A stretch of DNA of 37,169 nt. Source: Candidatus Velthaea versatilis (GTDB lineage: Bacteria > Vulcanimicrobiota > Vulcanimicrobiia > Vulcanimicrobiales > Vulcanimicrobiaceae). The translations under genes and the position numbers were made by a program. The notes below the pieces were generated by a model that was not told where the DNA came from, made no database searches, and saw only the letters and a program-made list of their open reading frames with translations. Location of the stretch: positions 1 to 37,169 of the forward strand of contig PLAE01000085.1 in the NCBI GenBank assembly GCA_003134035.1, given 5' to 3'. This document shows, in pieces, positions 8,301 to 17,181 of this stretch (position 1 is the stretch's first letter; every line of letters begins with the position of its first letter).

Positions 8301-10634
8301 GTGCTGCTCGTCGCGACGCTCGCAATCGTGCCGGCTGCGCTCGCGGCTGCGGCGCTGGTGTACGTTGTTTCGATCGCCTTCGCCGCTCGGTGGGGGGTGG
8401 CGCGCACGGCCGGAACGGTCGGCGGTTTGGCGCTCGAGGCACCGGTGCGGATCGTGCGCGACGAGCGCGATGTGCCGCACATCCACGCGGCGAATCCGCA
8501 CGACCTCTATTTCGCCCAAGGCTACGTCACGGGCAGCGACCGGCTCTTTCAAATCGACCTTACGCGACGGTTCGTCTATGGCCGGCTGGCTGAACTGCTG
8601 GGCGCGGTCGCGCTCGAGACCGACGAGCGCAGCCGGCTGTTCGACCCGGCCGCGATCGTGGCCAAGCAGTTTGCCGGCTTGGGCGCGGCGCAGCGCGCCG
8701 AGCTCGAAGCGTTTGCCCAGGGTGTGAACGCGGCGGCGCAGCGCGAACCGCGGCCGCCGGAATACGCGGTGCTGCTGGCCGGCTTCGCGCCGTGGCGGCC
8801 GCAGGATTCGCTCGCTTGCGCGCTCGCGATCGTGCGCGATCTGAGCGACGGGTGGGACGACGTGATCGCGCGCGACGCCGTCGTGCGCACGGCGGGCGAA
8901 CCGGCCATCGACGCATTCTATTCGCTGACCGATCCGGCATACGACGTGCCGACCGCCGGCGGCAAGCCGGCCGCGATCCCGCCGTTGCCGGCGCTTCGCG
9001 ACAGGTCGTTCGGCGCTGCGCCGGCGGCTGCGGCAAGCACGCTAGCGGCGCTGGCCGGCGGACGCGGCGACCTCGGCAGCAACGCCTTCGCCGCGGGCGC
9101 GGCGCGCACCGCGACCGGCCGCGCGCTCTTGGCGAACGATCCGCACCTCGAGCCCGGTATCCCCGGCATCTGGCATCTGGTCGACCTCTCGGCACCGGGA
9201 CTGCATGCCGCGGGCGCGACGCTCGCCGGAACGCCCGGCGTTATTTTGGGCCACAACGAGCACATCGCCTGGGGGGCCACGAACGGCACCGTTGCCGGGG
9301 TCAGCGTCTTTGCCGAGCGGTTCAACACGTCCGCCGGCGACGACTACGCCGTCGGCGCGGGCCGGCGTGCCGCGACGGTTCGGATCGAACGCTTCAAGGT
9401 GCGGTTCGGCGGGGAACGGACGCGGCGCTACCTCTCGACGCGCCACGGGTTCGTGGTCGAGCCGCAAGGTCTGGTCCGCCACGCCGTCACGTGGGACGCG
9501 GTCACGCGGCCGATTGCGGCGCTGACGGCCTTCGACGGGCTCGCGCACGCGGCGGATCTCGATGCCGCGTGGCGCGCGTTGGCGAACTACCCGGGTCCGA
9601 CCCAGAACTTCGTCCTGGCGGACGACGCGGGACGCGCCGGCTACACGCTTGCCGGCGCGATTCCGATCGGCCCGTGGGGCTTGCGCGTCGCGGAGGGTTC
9701 GTCGGATGCCGCGCAGCCGCCGGCGCGCGTGCCGTTCAGCGCTCTGCCGCATGTTGCGCCGACGCGCGCGGCGGTCATCGTCACGGCCAACAACCTGCCG
9801 TACGGCGCCGGCTATCCGTACCGGCTCAGCGCTCAATTCAGCCCGCCCTACCGCGCCGCGGAGATCACGCGCCGGTTGCGCGCGGTCGCGGCTTGGGACC
9901 CGGCCGCCTTTGCGGCGATTCAAGCCGATACGCAATCCATCGCCGATCGGGAACTCGCCCGGCGCGCCGCCGCGGCGCTGCGCGCACGGAGCGCGTACGC
10001 CGACGCGGGCCTCGCTCCGGCGTACGCCGCGCTGGCCGGATTCGACGGTCGATTCGAGCCGGATTCGCGCGGCGCCACGGTGGTCGAACGGCTGCGCGAT
10101 CTGGCCACCGTCGACCTCGTCTATGCGCATCTGCCGCCGGCCGCTGCGCGCGCGTATTTCGCCGAAAGCTCGCACCCGGTCACGCTGATGCGCGCCCTGC
10201 GGGAGCGGCCTCGCGGCTGGTTCGCCGGCGACGATCCGGACGGTTTTCTCGTCGCTCAAGTCCGCGCGCTCGTCGCCCGCTACGGCCGCGACCTCGCCGC
10301 TCCCTACGGGGAAGTCGCGGCGGTGACCGCGCAGCATCCGCTCGCGGCGTTCGGTTTGTCGCTCTGGAACGGTCCGCGCCTGCCTGGCCGCGGCGGACGG
10401 TTCGCGCCCGCGGTCCAGGCAGCCAATCTCGGACAGAGTTTTCGCGCCGTGTGGGACGTTGGCAACTGGGATGCGGGCGGCATCGATATCCCCCTGGGCG
10501 AGTCGGGCGAACCCGGTTCGCCGCACTACCGCGACCTTGCCTCGCGCTACGCGCGGCACGTGCTCACGCCGCTGCCCTTTTCCGGCGCGGCCGTTGCGCG
10601 GGCCGCGCGCTCGACGCTGGTGCTGACGCCTTGA
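8301..10634 (+). CDS. Penicillin acylase family protein (Ntn hydrolase, peptidase S45)
   Basis: Periplasmic amidase precursor of the penicillin G acylase/acyl-homoserine-lactone acylase family, 777 residues. The GTG start is followed by a long hydrophobic segment (about 1-30), a signal peptide or anchor. The alpha-chain region carries the family hallmarks RDERDVPHIHA (53-63) and AQGYVTGSDRLFQID (72-86). The autocatalytic cleavage site is GDLG|SNAF, which would expose Ser260 as N-terminal nucleophile, followed by LLANDPHLE (276-283) and VILGHNEHIAWG. VTANNLPYG holds the later catalytic/structural Asn. All key residues seem intact. Acylase substrates range from beta-lactams to quorum-sensing lactones and cannot be told here. 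The stop overlaps the TTG start of the exporter downstream. Confidence 0.88.
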   Translation: MLLVATLAIVPAALAAAALVYVVSIAFAARWGVARTAGTVGGLALEAPVRIVRDERDVPHIHAANPHDLYFAQGYVTGSDRLFQIDLTRRFVYGRLAELLGAVALETDERSRLFDPAAIVAKQFAGLGAAQRAELEAFAQGVNAAAQREPRPPEYAVLLAGFAPWRPQDSLACALAIVRDLSDGWDDVIARDAVVRTAGEPAIDAFYSLTDPAYDVPTAGGKPAAIPPLPALRDRSFGAAPAAAASTLAALAGGRGDLGSNAFAAGAARTATGRALLANDPHLEPGIPGIWHLVDLSAPGLHAAGATLAGTPGVILGHNEHIAWGATNGTVAGVSVFAERFNTSAGDDYAVGAGRRAATVRIERFKVRFGGERTRRYLSTRHGFVVEPQGLVRHAVTWDAVTRPIAALTAFDGLAHAADLDAAWRALANYPGPTQNFVLADDAGRAGYTLAGAIPIGPWGLRVAEGSSDAAQPPARVPFSALPHVAPTRAAVIVTANNLPYGAGYPYRLSAQFSPPYRAAEITRRLRAVAAWDPAAFAAIQADTQSIADRELARRAAAALRARSAYADAGLAPAYAALAGFDGRFEPDSRGATVVERLRDLATVDLVYAHLPPAAARAYFAESSHPVTLMRALRERPRGWFAGDDPDGFLVAQVRALVARYGRDLAAPYGEVAAVTAQHPLAAFGLSLWNGPRLPGRGGRFAPAVQAANLGQSFRAVWDVGNWDAGGIDIPLGESGEPGSPHYRDLASRYARHVLTPLPFSGAAVARAARSTLVLTP

Positions 10635-11551
10635 ACCGCTCAGCGGGGAGCGCGGCGCAGCCGCTTCCCCGGTCGGCCACGGACAGTCGCGCCCATCTGC
10701 TCGGGCTCGCCGGCGCGCTGATGTATGTTTTTTTATGGGCGTCGGCGTACGTGCCGAGCAAAATCGGCGTGCTCGATTCCTCGCCGCTGTGGTTCTTGAC
10801 GGTCCGGTTCGCGATCGCCGGTGCGCTGACGCTCGCCTTGGGCTTCCGCTTGGGCGGGCGGCTGCCCGCGGTGCGGCGCGAGTGGCTCGCGATCGGCGCG
10901 CTCGGCGTGCTGGGCAACGCGCTCTACCTCGGCTTCACGTACGAAGCGCTGCGACACCTGGCCTCAGGCGTCGGGGCGATCGTGGCTAGCCTCAATCCGC
11001 TCGTGCTGGCAATCGTCGCACCCTCGCTGCTGGGCGAACGGCTCACTCCGCTCAAAATCGCCGGGCTGCTGCTAGGCTTCGGCGGCGTCGTCGGCGTCAT
11101 GGTCGCGCGGGCCGGGAGCGGGAGCGCCAATCCGTCCGACGTGCTGCTGGCCTTCTGCGGGGTGATCGCCAGCGTCGCGGCGACGATCGTGTTCAAGAAG
11201 TTTTGCGGCGGCATCGATCTGCGGATCACCTCGGGGCTGCAGTTGTTGGCGGCTTCGGCGGTTCTGGTCGTCCCCGCGGCCGTCTTCGAGGGTGCGCCGC
11301 ACGCGATGGCCTCGCTGCGACTCGGCGCGGCGTTCGTTTACCTCATCGCCGTGATCAGCGTCGGTGCTTCGCTGCTGTGGTTTTGGCTGCTCGATCGGGG
11401 CGAAGCTAGCCGCGTGAGCGCATTCTATTTTCTGACGCCGATCTTCGGCTTGTTCATCGCGTACGTGATGTTGGGCGAGCCGGTTGGTGCGCGCGACGTC
11501 GGCGGCCTGCTGGCAATCGCGCTGGGCATCTTCATCGTGCAGCGGGCGTGA
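10631..11551 (+). CDS. EamA/DMT-superfamily transporter
   Basis: Ten-helix inner-membrane permease made of two EamA repeats, 306 residues when started at the TTG that overlaps the acylase stop (TTGA). The N-terminal repeat begins with MYVFLWASAYVPSKIG, the typical first-helix pattern, and ends with the conserved LGERLTPLKIAGLLLGFGGV. The second repeat ends in LGEPVGARDVGGLLAIALGI. Proteins of this family export amino acids, purines or other metabolites. Coupling to a periplasmic acylase may mean that the exporter supplies or clears its substrate, but this is inference. The TTG start is chosen because no better start exists before helix 1. Confidence 0.85.
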   Translation: MNRSAGSAAQPLPRSATDSRAHLLGLAGALMYVFLWASAYVPSKIGVLDSSPLWFLTVRFAIAGALTLALGFRLGGRLPAVRREWLAIGALGVLGNALYLGFTYEALRHLASGVGAIVASLNPLVLAIVAPSLLGERLTPLKIAGLLLGFGGVVGVMVARAGSGSANPSDVLLAFCGVIASVAATIVFKKFCGGIDLRITSGLQLLAASAVLVVPAAVFEGAPHAMASLRLGAAFVYLIAVISVGASLLWFWLLDRGEASRVSAFYFLTPIFGLFIAYVMLGEPVGARDVGGLLAIALGIFIVQRA

Positions 11552-11603
11552 GGATCGCGCGATAGAGGCCCGGGTCGGCGCGACGACTAATCGCGTCTGT
11601 CGC

Positions 11604-11687
11604 GCCCAGGTGGCGGAATTGGTAGACGCGCTGGTTTCAGGTACCAGTGGCCGCAAGGCCGTGGGGGTTCGAGTCCCTTCTTGGGCA
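11604..11687 (+). tRNA. tRNA-Leu (anticodon CAG)
   Basis: A full class II tRNA can be folded. The acceptor stem is GCCCAGG pairing with CTTGGGC (one G-U pair), with discriminator A at 11687. The D arm carries the GG of GAATTGGTAGACG. The anticodon stem CTGGT/ACCAG has loop TTCAGGT, anticodon CAG at 11638-11640. The long variable arm is TGGCCGCAAGGCCG and the T arm is GGGGTTCGAGTCCC. CCA is not encoded. It reads CUG, the main leucine codon of G+C-rich genomes. An intrinsic terminator follows within 10 bp. Confidence 0.97.
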
Positions 11688-11692
11688 AGTTT

Positions 11693-11725
11693 GCAGCGGC
11701 GCCGCTCTCGAGCGCCGCTGTTTTC
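11693..11725 (+). terminator. Intrinsic terminator of the tRNA-Leu gene
   Basis: Perfect 8-bp stem CAGCGGCG/CGCCGCTG (11694-11701 and 11713-11720) with an 11-base loop, followed by TTTTC. It starts 6 bp after the tRNA end. Confidence 0.85.
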
Positions 11726-11795
11726 ATGCGGTCCCGCCGGCGCGCGCCCTCGCTCGCTGGGTGGGGAGACGCGCGTCCGCGAACATGCCGCCGAT

Positions 11796-11957
11796 ATGAA
11801 CGATGATGCGGCGATGTGCACGTGCGGTCACGTCAAGCGCCAACACAACCGCGCGGGCCGGTGCTTGGTGCAAGCGACGCAGCAGCCGACGGGCCGCGGC
11901 CAATCGCAGCAAAAAATCTGCGCCTGCCTGCACTTCCGCCCGCTGCCCGCCGCCTAA
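11796..11957 (+). CDS. Small Cys/His-rich protein, probably zinc-binding
   Basis: 53-residue ORF. The start MNDDAAMCTCGHVKRQHN and the end CACLHFRPLPAA place four or five cysteines and two histidines in a pattern (CxCGHxxxxH ... GxC ... CxC) that resembles short zinc-knuckle-like proteins common in actinobacterial genomes. The middle (about 28-42) is rich in Gln, Thr and Ser. The function is unknown. The only start with no stop before the motif is the ATG at 11796, which has no strong Shine-Dalgarno. It stands alone between the tRNA terminator and kgd. The Cys spacing is the main reason to believe it is real. Confidence 0.55.
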   Translation: MNDDAAMCTCGHVKRQHNRAGRCLVQATQQPTGRGQSQQKICACLHFRPLPAA

Positions 11958-12166
11958 TTTTCGGGCGCCCCCGGTGCGCACGCGTGGCCGCCGATCCATC
12001 GAGAATCGCGCGAGTTGCGCGGTCGTGAGATTCATTCGTGGGGGCGATACGGCGGCGCCGTTTCGCGCGTTCAAGCGTTATAACACAAGACCGGTCCGTT
12101 ACGGCAGGCCGTTGTACCGGCGGCGCCAAGTTTTGTGTGTTCGGCCGTCGCACAGTGGGAGTTAGC

Positions 12167-15100
12167 GTGCTCGAATCGTTGGTCAAGGTAACGTTGCCCG
12201 AGATGGGAGAATCCGTTACCGAAGGGTCGATCGTCGAGTGGCGCAAGCACGTCGGACAATGGGTCGACGAAGGCGATACGCTCGTCGACATCACGACCGA
12301 TAAAGTCGATGTTGAAGTGCCTTCGACGGTCAGCGGCGTGATCGTCGCCCTGCACGGCGATGAAGGCGCGAGCGTCGCCGTCGGCACGGTTCTGGCCGAG
12401 ATTGACCCGACCGCCGCCAAGCCCGCCGCCGGCGCCGCAGCGCCCGCCGGCGCCCCGGCACAGACCGCGGACAACGGCGTCTCGCCCGAACCGCCGACAC
12501 TGGTGACCCCGTCGGGCTATGGTTCCGCCGGCAGTGCGGCGGCGCCGCCCGAACGTCCGGCCCCCGCGCGAGCCAACGGTGCTCTGCACGGCGTCGCGTC
12601 GCACAAGGCGCAGTTGATCGCGCAGCGCCATCACCTCGATTTGACCGCGATCTCGGGAACCGGCCCGGGCGGTCTGATCCTGCGCGAAGACGTCGACCGG
12701 GCGCTCGCGGCGGGCGGCGTCACGCTCGCCGCCGACGCTCCACGACCCAGCGCGCCGGCACCAAATGCAGCACCGGCTTTTCCGGCGCCGACGGTGCAAA
12801 CGAAAGTCACCGAACTCAAAGGCGCCCTGGGCAACCTTGCCGGCTACATGGATGCCTCGCTCACGATTCCGACGGCGACGTCGTTTCGCGGGCTCGGCGT
12901 CGGCACGCTCGAAGCGCGCCGGGGCGAACTCAACGCCGCGCTCAAGAGCGCCGGCCGCGGGGAAAAAGTCAGCTTCACGCACCTCATCGCGTATGCGATC
13001 GTGCAGGCCGCCAAAGAACATCCCGCGATGACCGCGTCGTTTCGGCGCGAGAACGGCAAGGCGCAGAAGATCGAGGCCGGCATCCACCTTGGCCTCGCGG
13101 TCGATTCGCAGCGCAAAGACGGTTCGCGCTTCCTCGTCGTGCCGGTCATCAAGCGCGCCGACGCGCTCGACTTCGTCGCATTCCGGGCGAAGTACGAAGA
13201 ACTCGTCGCGAAAACACGCGACGGAAAATTGTCGGTCGAAGAACAAACCGGCGCATCCTTCACGCTGACCAATCCGGGCGGCATCGGAACGGTGGCGTCG
13301 GTGCCGCGACTCATGGTCGGACAAGGCACGATCATCGCCGCCGGTGCGATCACGGTTCCGCCGGGGTTCGCGCGCGCGCCGCAGACGACGCTCAAACAAC
13401 TGGGGATCGAAAAGGTCATGACGCTGACCTCGACCTACGATCATCGCGTTATTCAGGGCGCCCAGTCCGGCGAGTTTCTCAAGCGCGTCGACGAGTTGCT
13501 CGCCGGCGCCGGCGAATTCTACGAAACGATCTTCGCGCAATTCGGCATCTCGCGTGCGCCGGCTGGGAGTTTGGGGACCGGCGAAAGCGCGGGCAGGGAC
13601 GGTGGCACGCTCGTCGCCGACGAGCCGCTCCAAGCGGCGTCCGACGAGATGGTGCGTGCGATCGCGGCCGGCATGGCGCTAGTGTCGTCGTATCGGCGTC
13701 ACGGTCATCTCGCCGCGACGCTCGATCCGCTGGGCGTCAGGCCGCAGGGCGATCCGTCGCTGAGCCCGCGCTACTATAACTTAACTCCCGCGCTGCTCAA
13801 CGCCGTGCCCGCGTCGGTCCTGCGCATCAAGGTCGCCGGCGCGACGCTGGCCGACGCGCTGCCCCGCCTGCGCGAAACGTATTCGTCGACGATCGCCTAC
13901 GAGATCGAGCACATCTCGAATACCGCGCAGCGCGAATGGCTGCGCGAGTACATCGAAAGCGGTTTGCACCGGCGCGAACTGACCCCGCAGCGCAAGGTTC
14001 AGGTGCTCGGCCGGCTGACCAAAGTCGAGACGATGGAGCGCTATTTCCGCAAGCAGTTTCTCTCGCAGAAGACGTTCTCGATCGAAGGCCTCGACATGAT
14101 GGTGCCGATGCTCGAGGAGATGATCAGCATGCTCGCCGAGGAGGGCACGCAGAACATCGTGCTCGGCATGGCGCACCGCGGCCGGCTTTCGACCATCGCG
14201 CACGTGGTCAACCGGCCCTACGAGGAGCTGCTCGCCGAATTCGAAGCGGGCGCGCTCAAGGCCGCCGAGCCGGACGATGCGGACGACGACTCGACCGGCG
14301 ACGTGAAGTACCATCACGGTGCCGAGGGTGTGTACGTCACGCCGGTCGGCACGAAGATCAAGGTCATTCTAGCCAACAATCCTTCGCATCTCGAAGCCGT
14401 CGACGGGGTCGTCGAAGGCATCGCGCGCGCACTGCAGACCGATCACTATTCGAATCCGCCGGCCCTCGACTTCACGATCGCGGCGCCGATTCTCATTCAC
14501 GGCGACGCCGCGTTCGCCGCGCAAGGCGTCGTCGCCGAAGTGCTCAACCTGCAGGCGCTCACCGGCTATTCGACCGGCGGCACGATCCACATCATCTCGA
14601 ACAACCAAATCGGTTTCACGACCGATCCGCAGGAGGGCCGCTCGACCCGCTACTCGTCGGATCTGGCCAAGGGTTACGACGTGCCGATCGTGCACGTCAA
14701 CGCCGACGACGTCGAAGCGTGCATCGCCGCGGTTCGGCTGGCGATCGATTACCGGGCGAAGTTCGGCCGCGACACGGTCATCGACCTCATCGGCTATCGC
14801 CGCTTCGGCCACAACGAGCAGGACGAGCCGATGTACACGCAGCCGCTCATGTACGATGCGATCAAGACGCATCCGACCGTGCGCGAACTCTTTGCCGCGC
14901 AGCTCGTCGCGCAGGGCGTCATCACCGCCGATGAACTCAAAACGATGCAGGACACCGCCACCGCGCGCATGGCCGAGGCGCATCGCAACGTGCGCGAAGG
15001 CAACCAGAAGAAGCTCATCGGTCAGAGCAAACCGGCGGGCGGCCAGCGCGAGGTCGCGCAAGGTACGGCGGTCGACCGCGAGCGCCTGCTGCGCTATGCC

Positions 15101-16234
15101 GACGCGGTCGTCGCGGCGCCGGCCGGTTTCGAGGTCAACAAGAAGCTCGTGGGCCAATTCCAAAAGCGCGCCTTGGGGCTCGTATCCGACGGCGAACTCG
15201 ATTGGGGACTGGCCGAAGCGCTGGCCTTCGCGTCGCTCTTGGACGACGGCACGCCGATCCGGCTGACCGGTCAGGACGTCGAACGCGGCACGTTCAGCCA
15301 CCGCCACGCGGTGCTGCACGACATGCGCACGAACGAGAAATATGTCCCGCTGCAGCATCTCGCCGATGCGAAGGCGTCATTTGAGATCTACAATTCGCCG
15401 CTCTCGGAGTACGCGTGTCTGGGCTTCGAGTACGGTTACGGGGGCTACTTGCCAAACGCCCTGGTGCTGTGGGAAGCGCAGTTCGGCGACTTCAACAACG
15501 GCGCGCAGATCATCATCGACCAGTTCATCGCCGCGGGCGCCGCGAAATGGGGTCAGGAAACGCGCTTGACGCTGCTCTTGCCGCACGGCTATGAAGGCGC
15601 GGGCCCCGAGCATTCCAGCGCCCGGCTCGAACGTTTCCTGCAGCTCTCGGCTGAAGGCAATATTCGGATCGCGAACTGCTCGACCGCCAGCCAGTACTTC
15701 CATTTGCTGCGCTCGCAAGCCAAGGCGGTGCACGCCTATCCGCTCGTCGTCATGACGCCCAAATCGCTGCTGCGCAACCGCTCGGCGTACGCGACGCTCG
15801 ACGAGCTTTCGACCGGCTCGTTCCACCCGGTCATCGACGACGCGCGCCTGGGCGCGAATCGCGGTGCGGTCGAACGGCTGCTGTTGTGCAGCGGCAAGAT
15901 CTACCACGATCTCATCGCGAACCCGGCTTACGCAAACCTCGAGCGGACGGCCCTGGTACGCCTCGAACTGCTCTCGCCGCTGCCGAAAGCTGAACTGCTC
16001 GCGCTCATCGCCTCGTATCCGAATCTCAAGCGCATCGTTTGGGTTCAGGAAGAACCCAAGAACATGGGCGCTCGTGCGCACGTGCGCCGCCGGCTCATGG
16101 AGGATCTGCCCAAGCATATCACCGACATCGAATACGTCGGCCGTCCCTATCGCGCGAGCCCGTCCGAAGGTTATCCGGGCGCGCACGCGGTCGAACAGGA
16201 ACGCATCTTGCGCGCGGCGCTAATCGAAGACTAG
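12167..16234 (+). CDS. kgd: 2-oxoglutarate dehydrogenase E2-E1 fusion with its own lipoyl domain
   Basis: 1355-residue TCA-cycle enzyme joining the succinyltransferase (E2) and thiamine-dependent decarboxylase (E1) of 2-oxoglutarate dehydrogenase. Order: lipoyl domain (1-80, lipoyl Lys46 in TTDKVDVEV); Ala/Pro linker; peripheral subunit-binding domain (140-182, SHKAQLIAQRHHLDL..SGTGPGG); E2 catalytic domain (212-455, active-site His426 in TYDHRVIQGA); E1 (about 490-1355) with AHRGRLS (669-675), the thiamine site HGDAAFAAQG (778-787) and SNNQIGFTT (811-819). Mycobacterial Kgd and corynebacterial OdhA have the same E2-E1 fusion but lack the lipoyl domain and borrow it from pyruvate dehydrogenase E2; here it is built in. 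The GTG start follows GTGGGAG and gives the exact lipoyl N-terminus. No E3 gene is adjacent. Confidence 0.93.
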   Translation: MLESLVKVTLPEMGESVTEGSIVEWRKHVGQWVDEGDTLVDITTDKVDVEVPSTVSGVIVALHGDEGASVAVGTVLAEIDPTAAKPAAGAAAPAGAPAQTADNGVSPEPPTLVTPSGYGSAGSAAAPPERPAPARANGALHGVASHKAQLIAQRHHLDLTAISGTGPGGLILREDVDRALAAGGVTLAADAPRPSAPAPNAAPAFPAPTVQTKVTELKGALGNLAGYMDASLTIPTATSFRGLGVGTLEARRGELNAALKSAGRGEKVSFTHLIAYAIVQAAKEHPAMTASFRRENGKAQKIEAGIHLGLAVDSQRKDGSRFLVVPVIKRADALDFVAFRAKYEELVAKTRDGKLSVEEQTGASFTLTNPGGIGTVASVPRLMVGQGTIIAAGAITVPPGFARAPQTTLKQLGIEKVMTLTSTYDHRVIQGAQSGEFLKRVDELLAGAGEFYETIFAQFGISRAPAGSLGTGESAGRDGGTLVADEPLQAASDEMVRAIAAGMALVSSYRRHGHLAATLDPLGVRPQGDPSLSPRYYNLTPALLNAVPASVLRIKVAGATLADALPRLRETYSSTIAYEIEHISNTAQREWLREYIESGLHRRELTPQRKVQVLGRLTKVETMERYFRKQFLSQKTFSIEGLDMMVPMLEEMISMLAEEGTQNIVLGMAHRGRLSTIAHVVNRPYEELLAEFEAGALKAAEPDDADDDSTGDVKYHHGAEGVYVTPVGTKIKVILANNPSHLEAVDGVVEGIARALQTDHYSNPPALDFTIAAPILIHGDAAFAAQGVVAEVLNLQALTGYSTGGTIHIISNNQIGFTTDPQEGRSTRYSSDLAKGYDVPIVHVNADDVEACIAAVRLAIDYRAKFGRDTVIDLIGYRRFGHNEQDEPMYTQPLMYDAIKTHPTVRELFAAQLVAQGVITADELKTMQDTATARMAEAHRNVREGNQKKLIGQSKPAGGQREVAQGTAVDRERLLRYADAVVAAPAGFEVNKKLVGQFQKRALGLVSDGELDWGLAEALAFASLLDDGTPIRLTGQDVERGTFSHRHAVLHDMRTNEKYVPLQHLADAKASFEIYNSPLSEYACLGFEYGYGGYLPNALVLWEAQFGDFNNGAQIIIDQFIAAGAAKWGQETRLTLLLPHGYEGAGPEHSSARLERFLQLSAEGNIRIANCSTASQYFHLLRSQAKAVHAYPLVVMTPKSLLRNRSAYATLDELSTGSFHPVIDDARLGANRGAVERLLLCSGKIYHDLIANPAYANLERTALVRLELLSPLPKAELLALIASYPNLKRIVWVQEEPKNMGARAHVRRRLMEDLPKHITDIEYVGRPYRASPSEGYPGAHAVEQERILRAALIED

Positions 16235-16253
16235 CACTAGCCGTTTAACGAGC

Positions 16254-16569
16254 GAAGCCGCTCTCGCACCGGTTTCGCATCAGGTGGGTCGCTCTTCGTC
16301 TGACCTGAAAACAGGAAGCCAGTCCAGGTTAAGCACGTTAAAGACTGATGGTGAATCGCATAGCGCATTTTTTGATCGGCTATGGTAATCGCAGCATGAG
16401 CGACTTCTTAACGCAGCGATAGAGATCGTCCATCTCTGATCTCTGATGTTTGATGTTCAAAGCGCAACGAAACCAGGCGCGTGCAAAAAGCCGCATGACT
16501 ACGTGGGTTCTAGTTCTAGTCTAGTTTCTAGCTCTAGCCCGGTAACTCGAATCCCGAAAGAGCGGCTTC
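16254..16569. mobile_element. Candidate MITE-like insert with 11-bp inverted terminal repeats
   Basis: This non-coding stretch between kgd and the convergent LOG gene is visibly lower in G+C than the genes around it. It begins with GAAGCCGCTCT (16254-16264) and ends with the exact reverse complement AGAGCGGCTTC (16559-16569). ACGA occurs next to both ends (16248-16251 and 16570-16573), though offset by two bases at the left, so a target duplication is not certain. There is no credible ORF inside. It could be a miniature inverted-repeat element, an old transposon relic, or a long-range terminator structure. Confidence 0.4.
16510..16537. repeat. Cluster of five CTAG tetramers
   Basis: Five CTAG occur in 28 bp (starting at 16510, 16516, 16521, 16528 and 16534), separated by one to three pyrimidine-rich bases. 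CTAG is usually rare in bacterial DNA, and the genes around show few. It lies inside the candidate MITE-like insert. No function can be stated. Confidence 0.6.
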
Positions 16570-16614
16570 ACGACATGTTCTCTTTACCGAGAGCCGCATA
16601 GGGATACCAGCGCC

Positions 16615-17181
16615 TTACGTCGGGTCGACGGCGGCGATGAGTTCGCCGAGTTCATCGACGGACGCGACGACTTCGACGATTGCGCGGTTGCGGTCGTTGA
16701 TGAACCCGAAGGCGTTGGCACGGTCGAACATCGCCAGCAGCGGATCGTAGTAGCCGCCGACGTTGAGGACGATGCACGGTTTGGCGATGATGCCCAACTG
16801 CACCCAGGTGACGACTTCGCAGAATTCCTCGAAGGTGCCGAACCCGCCGGGCAGCATCAGGAATCCGTCCGAGAGGTCGTTCATGAGCGCTTTGCGCTCG
16901 TGCATCGAATCGACCACGTGCAGCTGGGTGATGTGGTCGTGGGCAACTTCGCGCGCGGCCAGTGACTGCGGGATCACCCCGATGACCTTGCCGCCGGCGG
17001 CGATCGCGGCGTCGGCGACGGTGCCCATGAGGCCGACGTTACCGCCGCCGTAGACGACTTCGATTCCGGCGTGGGCGAACAACGTCCCGACGGCGGTCGC
17101 CGTTTCTCGATAGAGCGGGTCGCGCCCGGGCGACGAGCCGCAGAAGACGCACCAACGGACTACGCGAGCAGCGGTGTGCAT
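16615..17181 (-). CDS. LOG-family protein (nucleoside 5'-monophosphate phosphoribohydrolase)
   Basis: 188-residue Rossmann-fold enzyme of the LOG (TIGR00730) family, which hydrolyses the N-glycosidic bond of nucleoside monophosphates, releasing the base and ribose 5-phosphate; in plants and some bacteria this gives active cytokinins. Motifs: VFCGSSPG (12-19), YGGGNVGLMG (44-53), MHERKALM (93-100) and the active-site PGGFGTFEE (111-119), including the catalytic Arg96 and Glu. The start at 17181 is preferred over an in-frame start at 17331 because the family begins just before the CVFCGSS strand. It overlaps the 3' end of the upstream ABM-domain gene by 22 bases, so the two are probably cotranscribed. 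In bacteria the role may be nucleotide salvage. Confidence 0.9.
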   Translation of the reverse strand: MHTAARVVRWCVFCGSSPGRDPLYRETATAVGTLFAHAGIEVVYGGGNVGLMGTVADAAIAAGGKVIGVIPQSLAAREVAHDHITQLHVVDSMHERKALMNDLSDGFLMLPGGFGTFEEFCEVVTWVQLGIIAKPCIVLNVGGYYDPLLAMFDRANAFGFINDRNRAIVEVVASVDELGELIAAVDPT

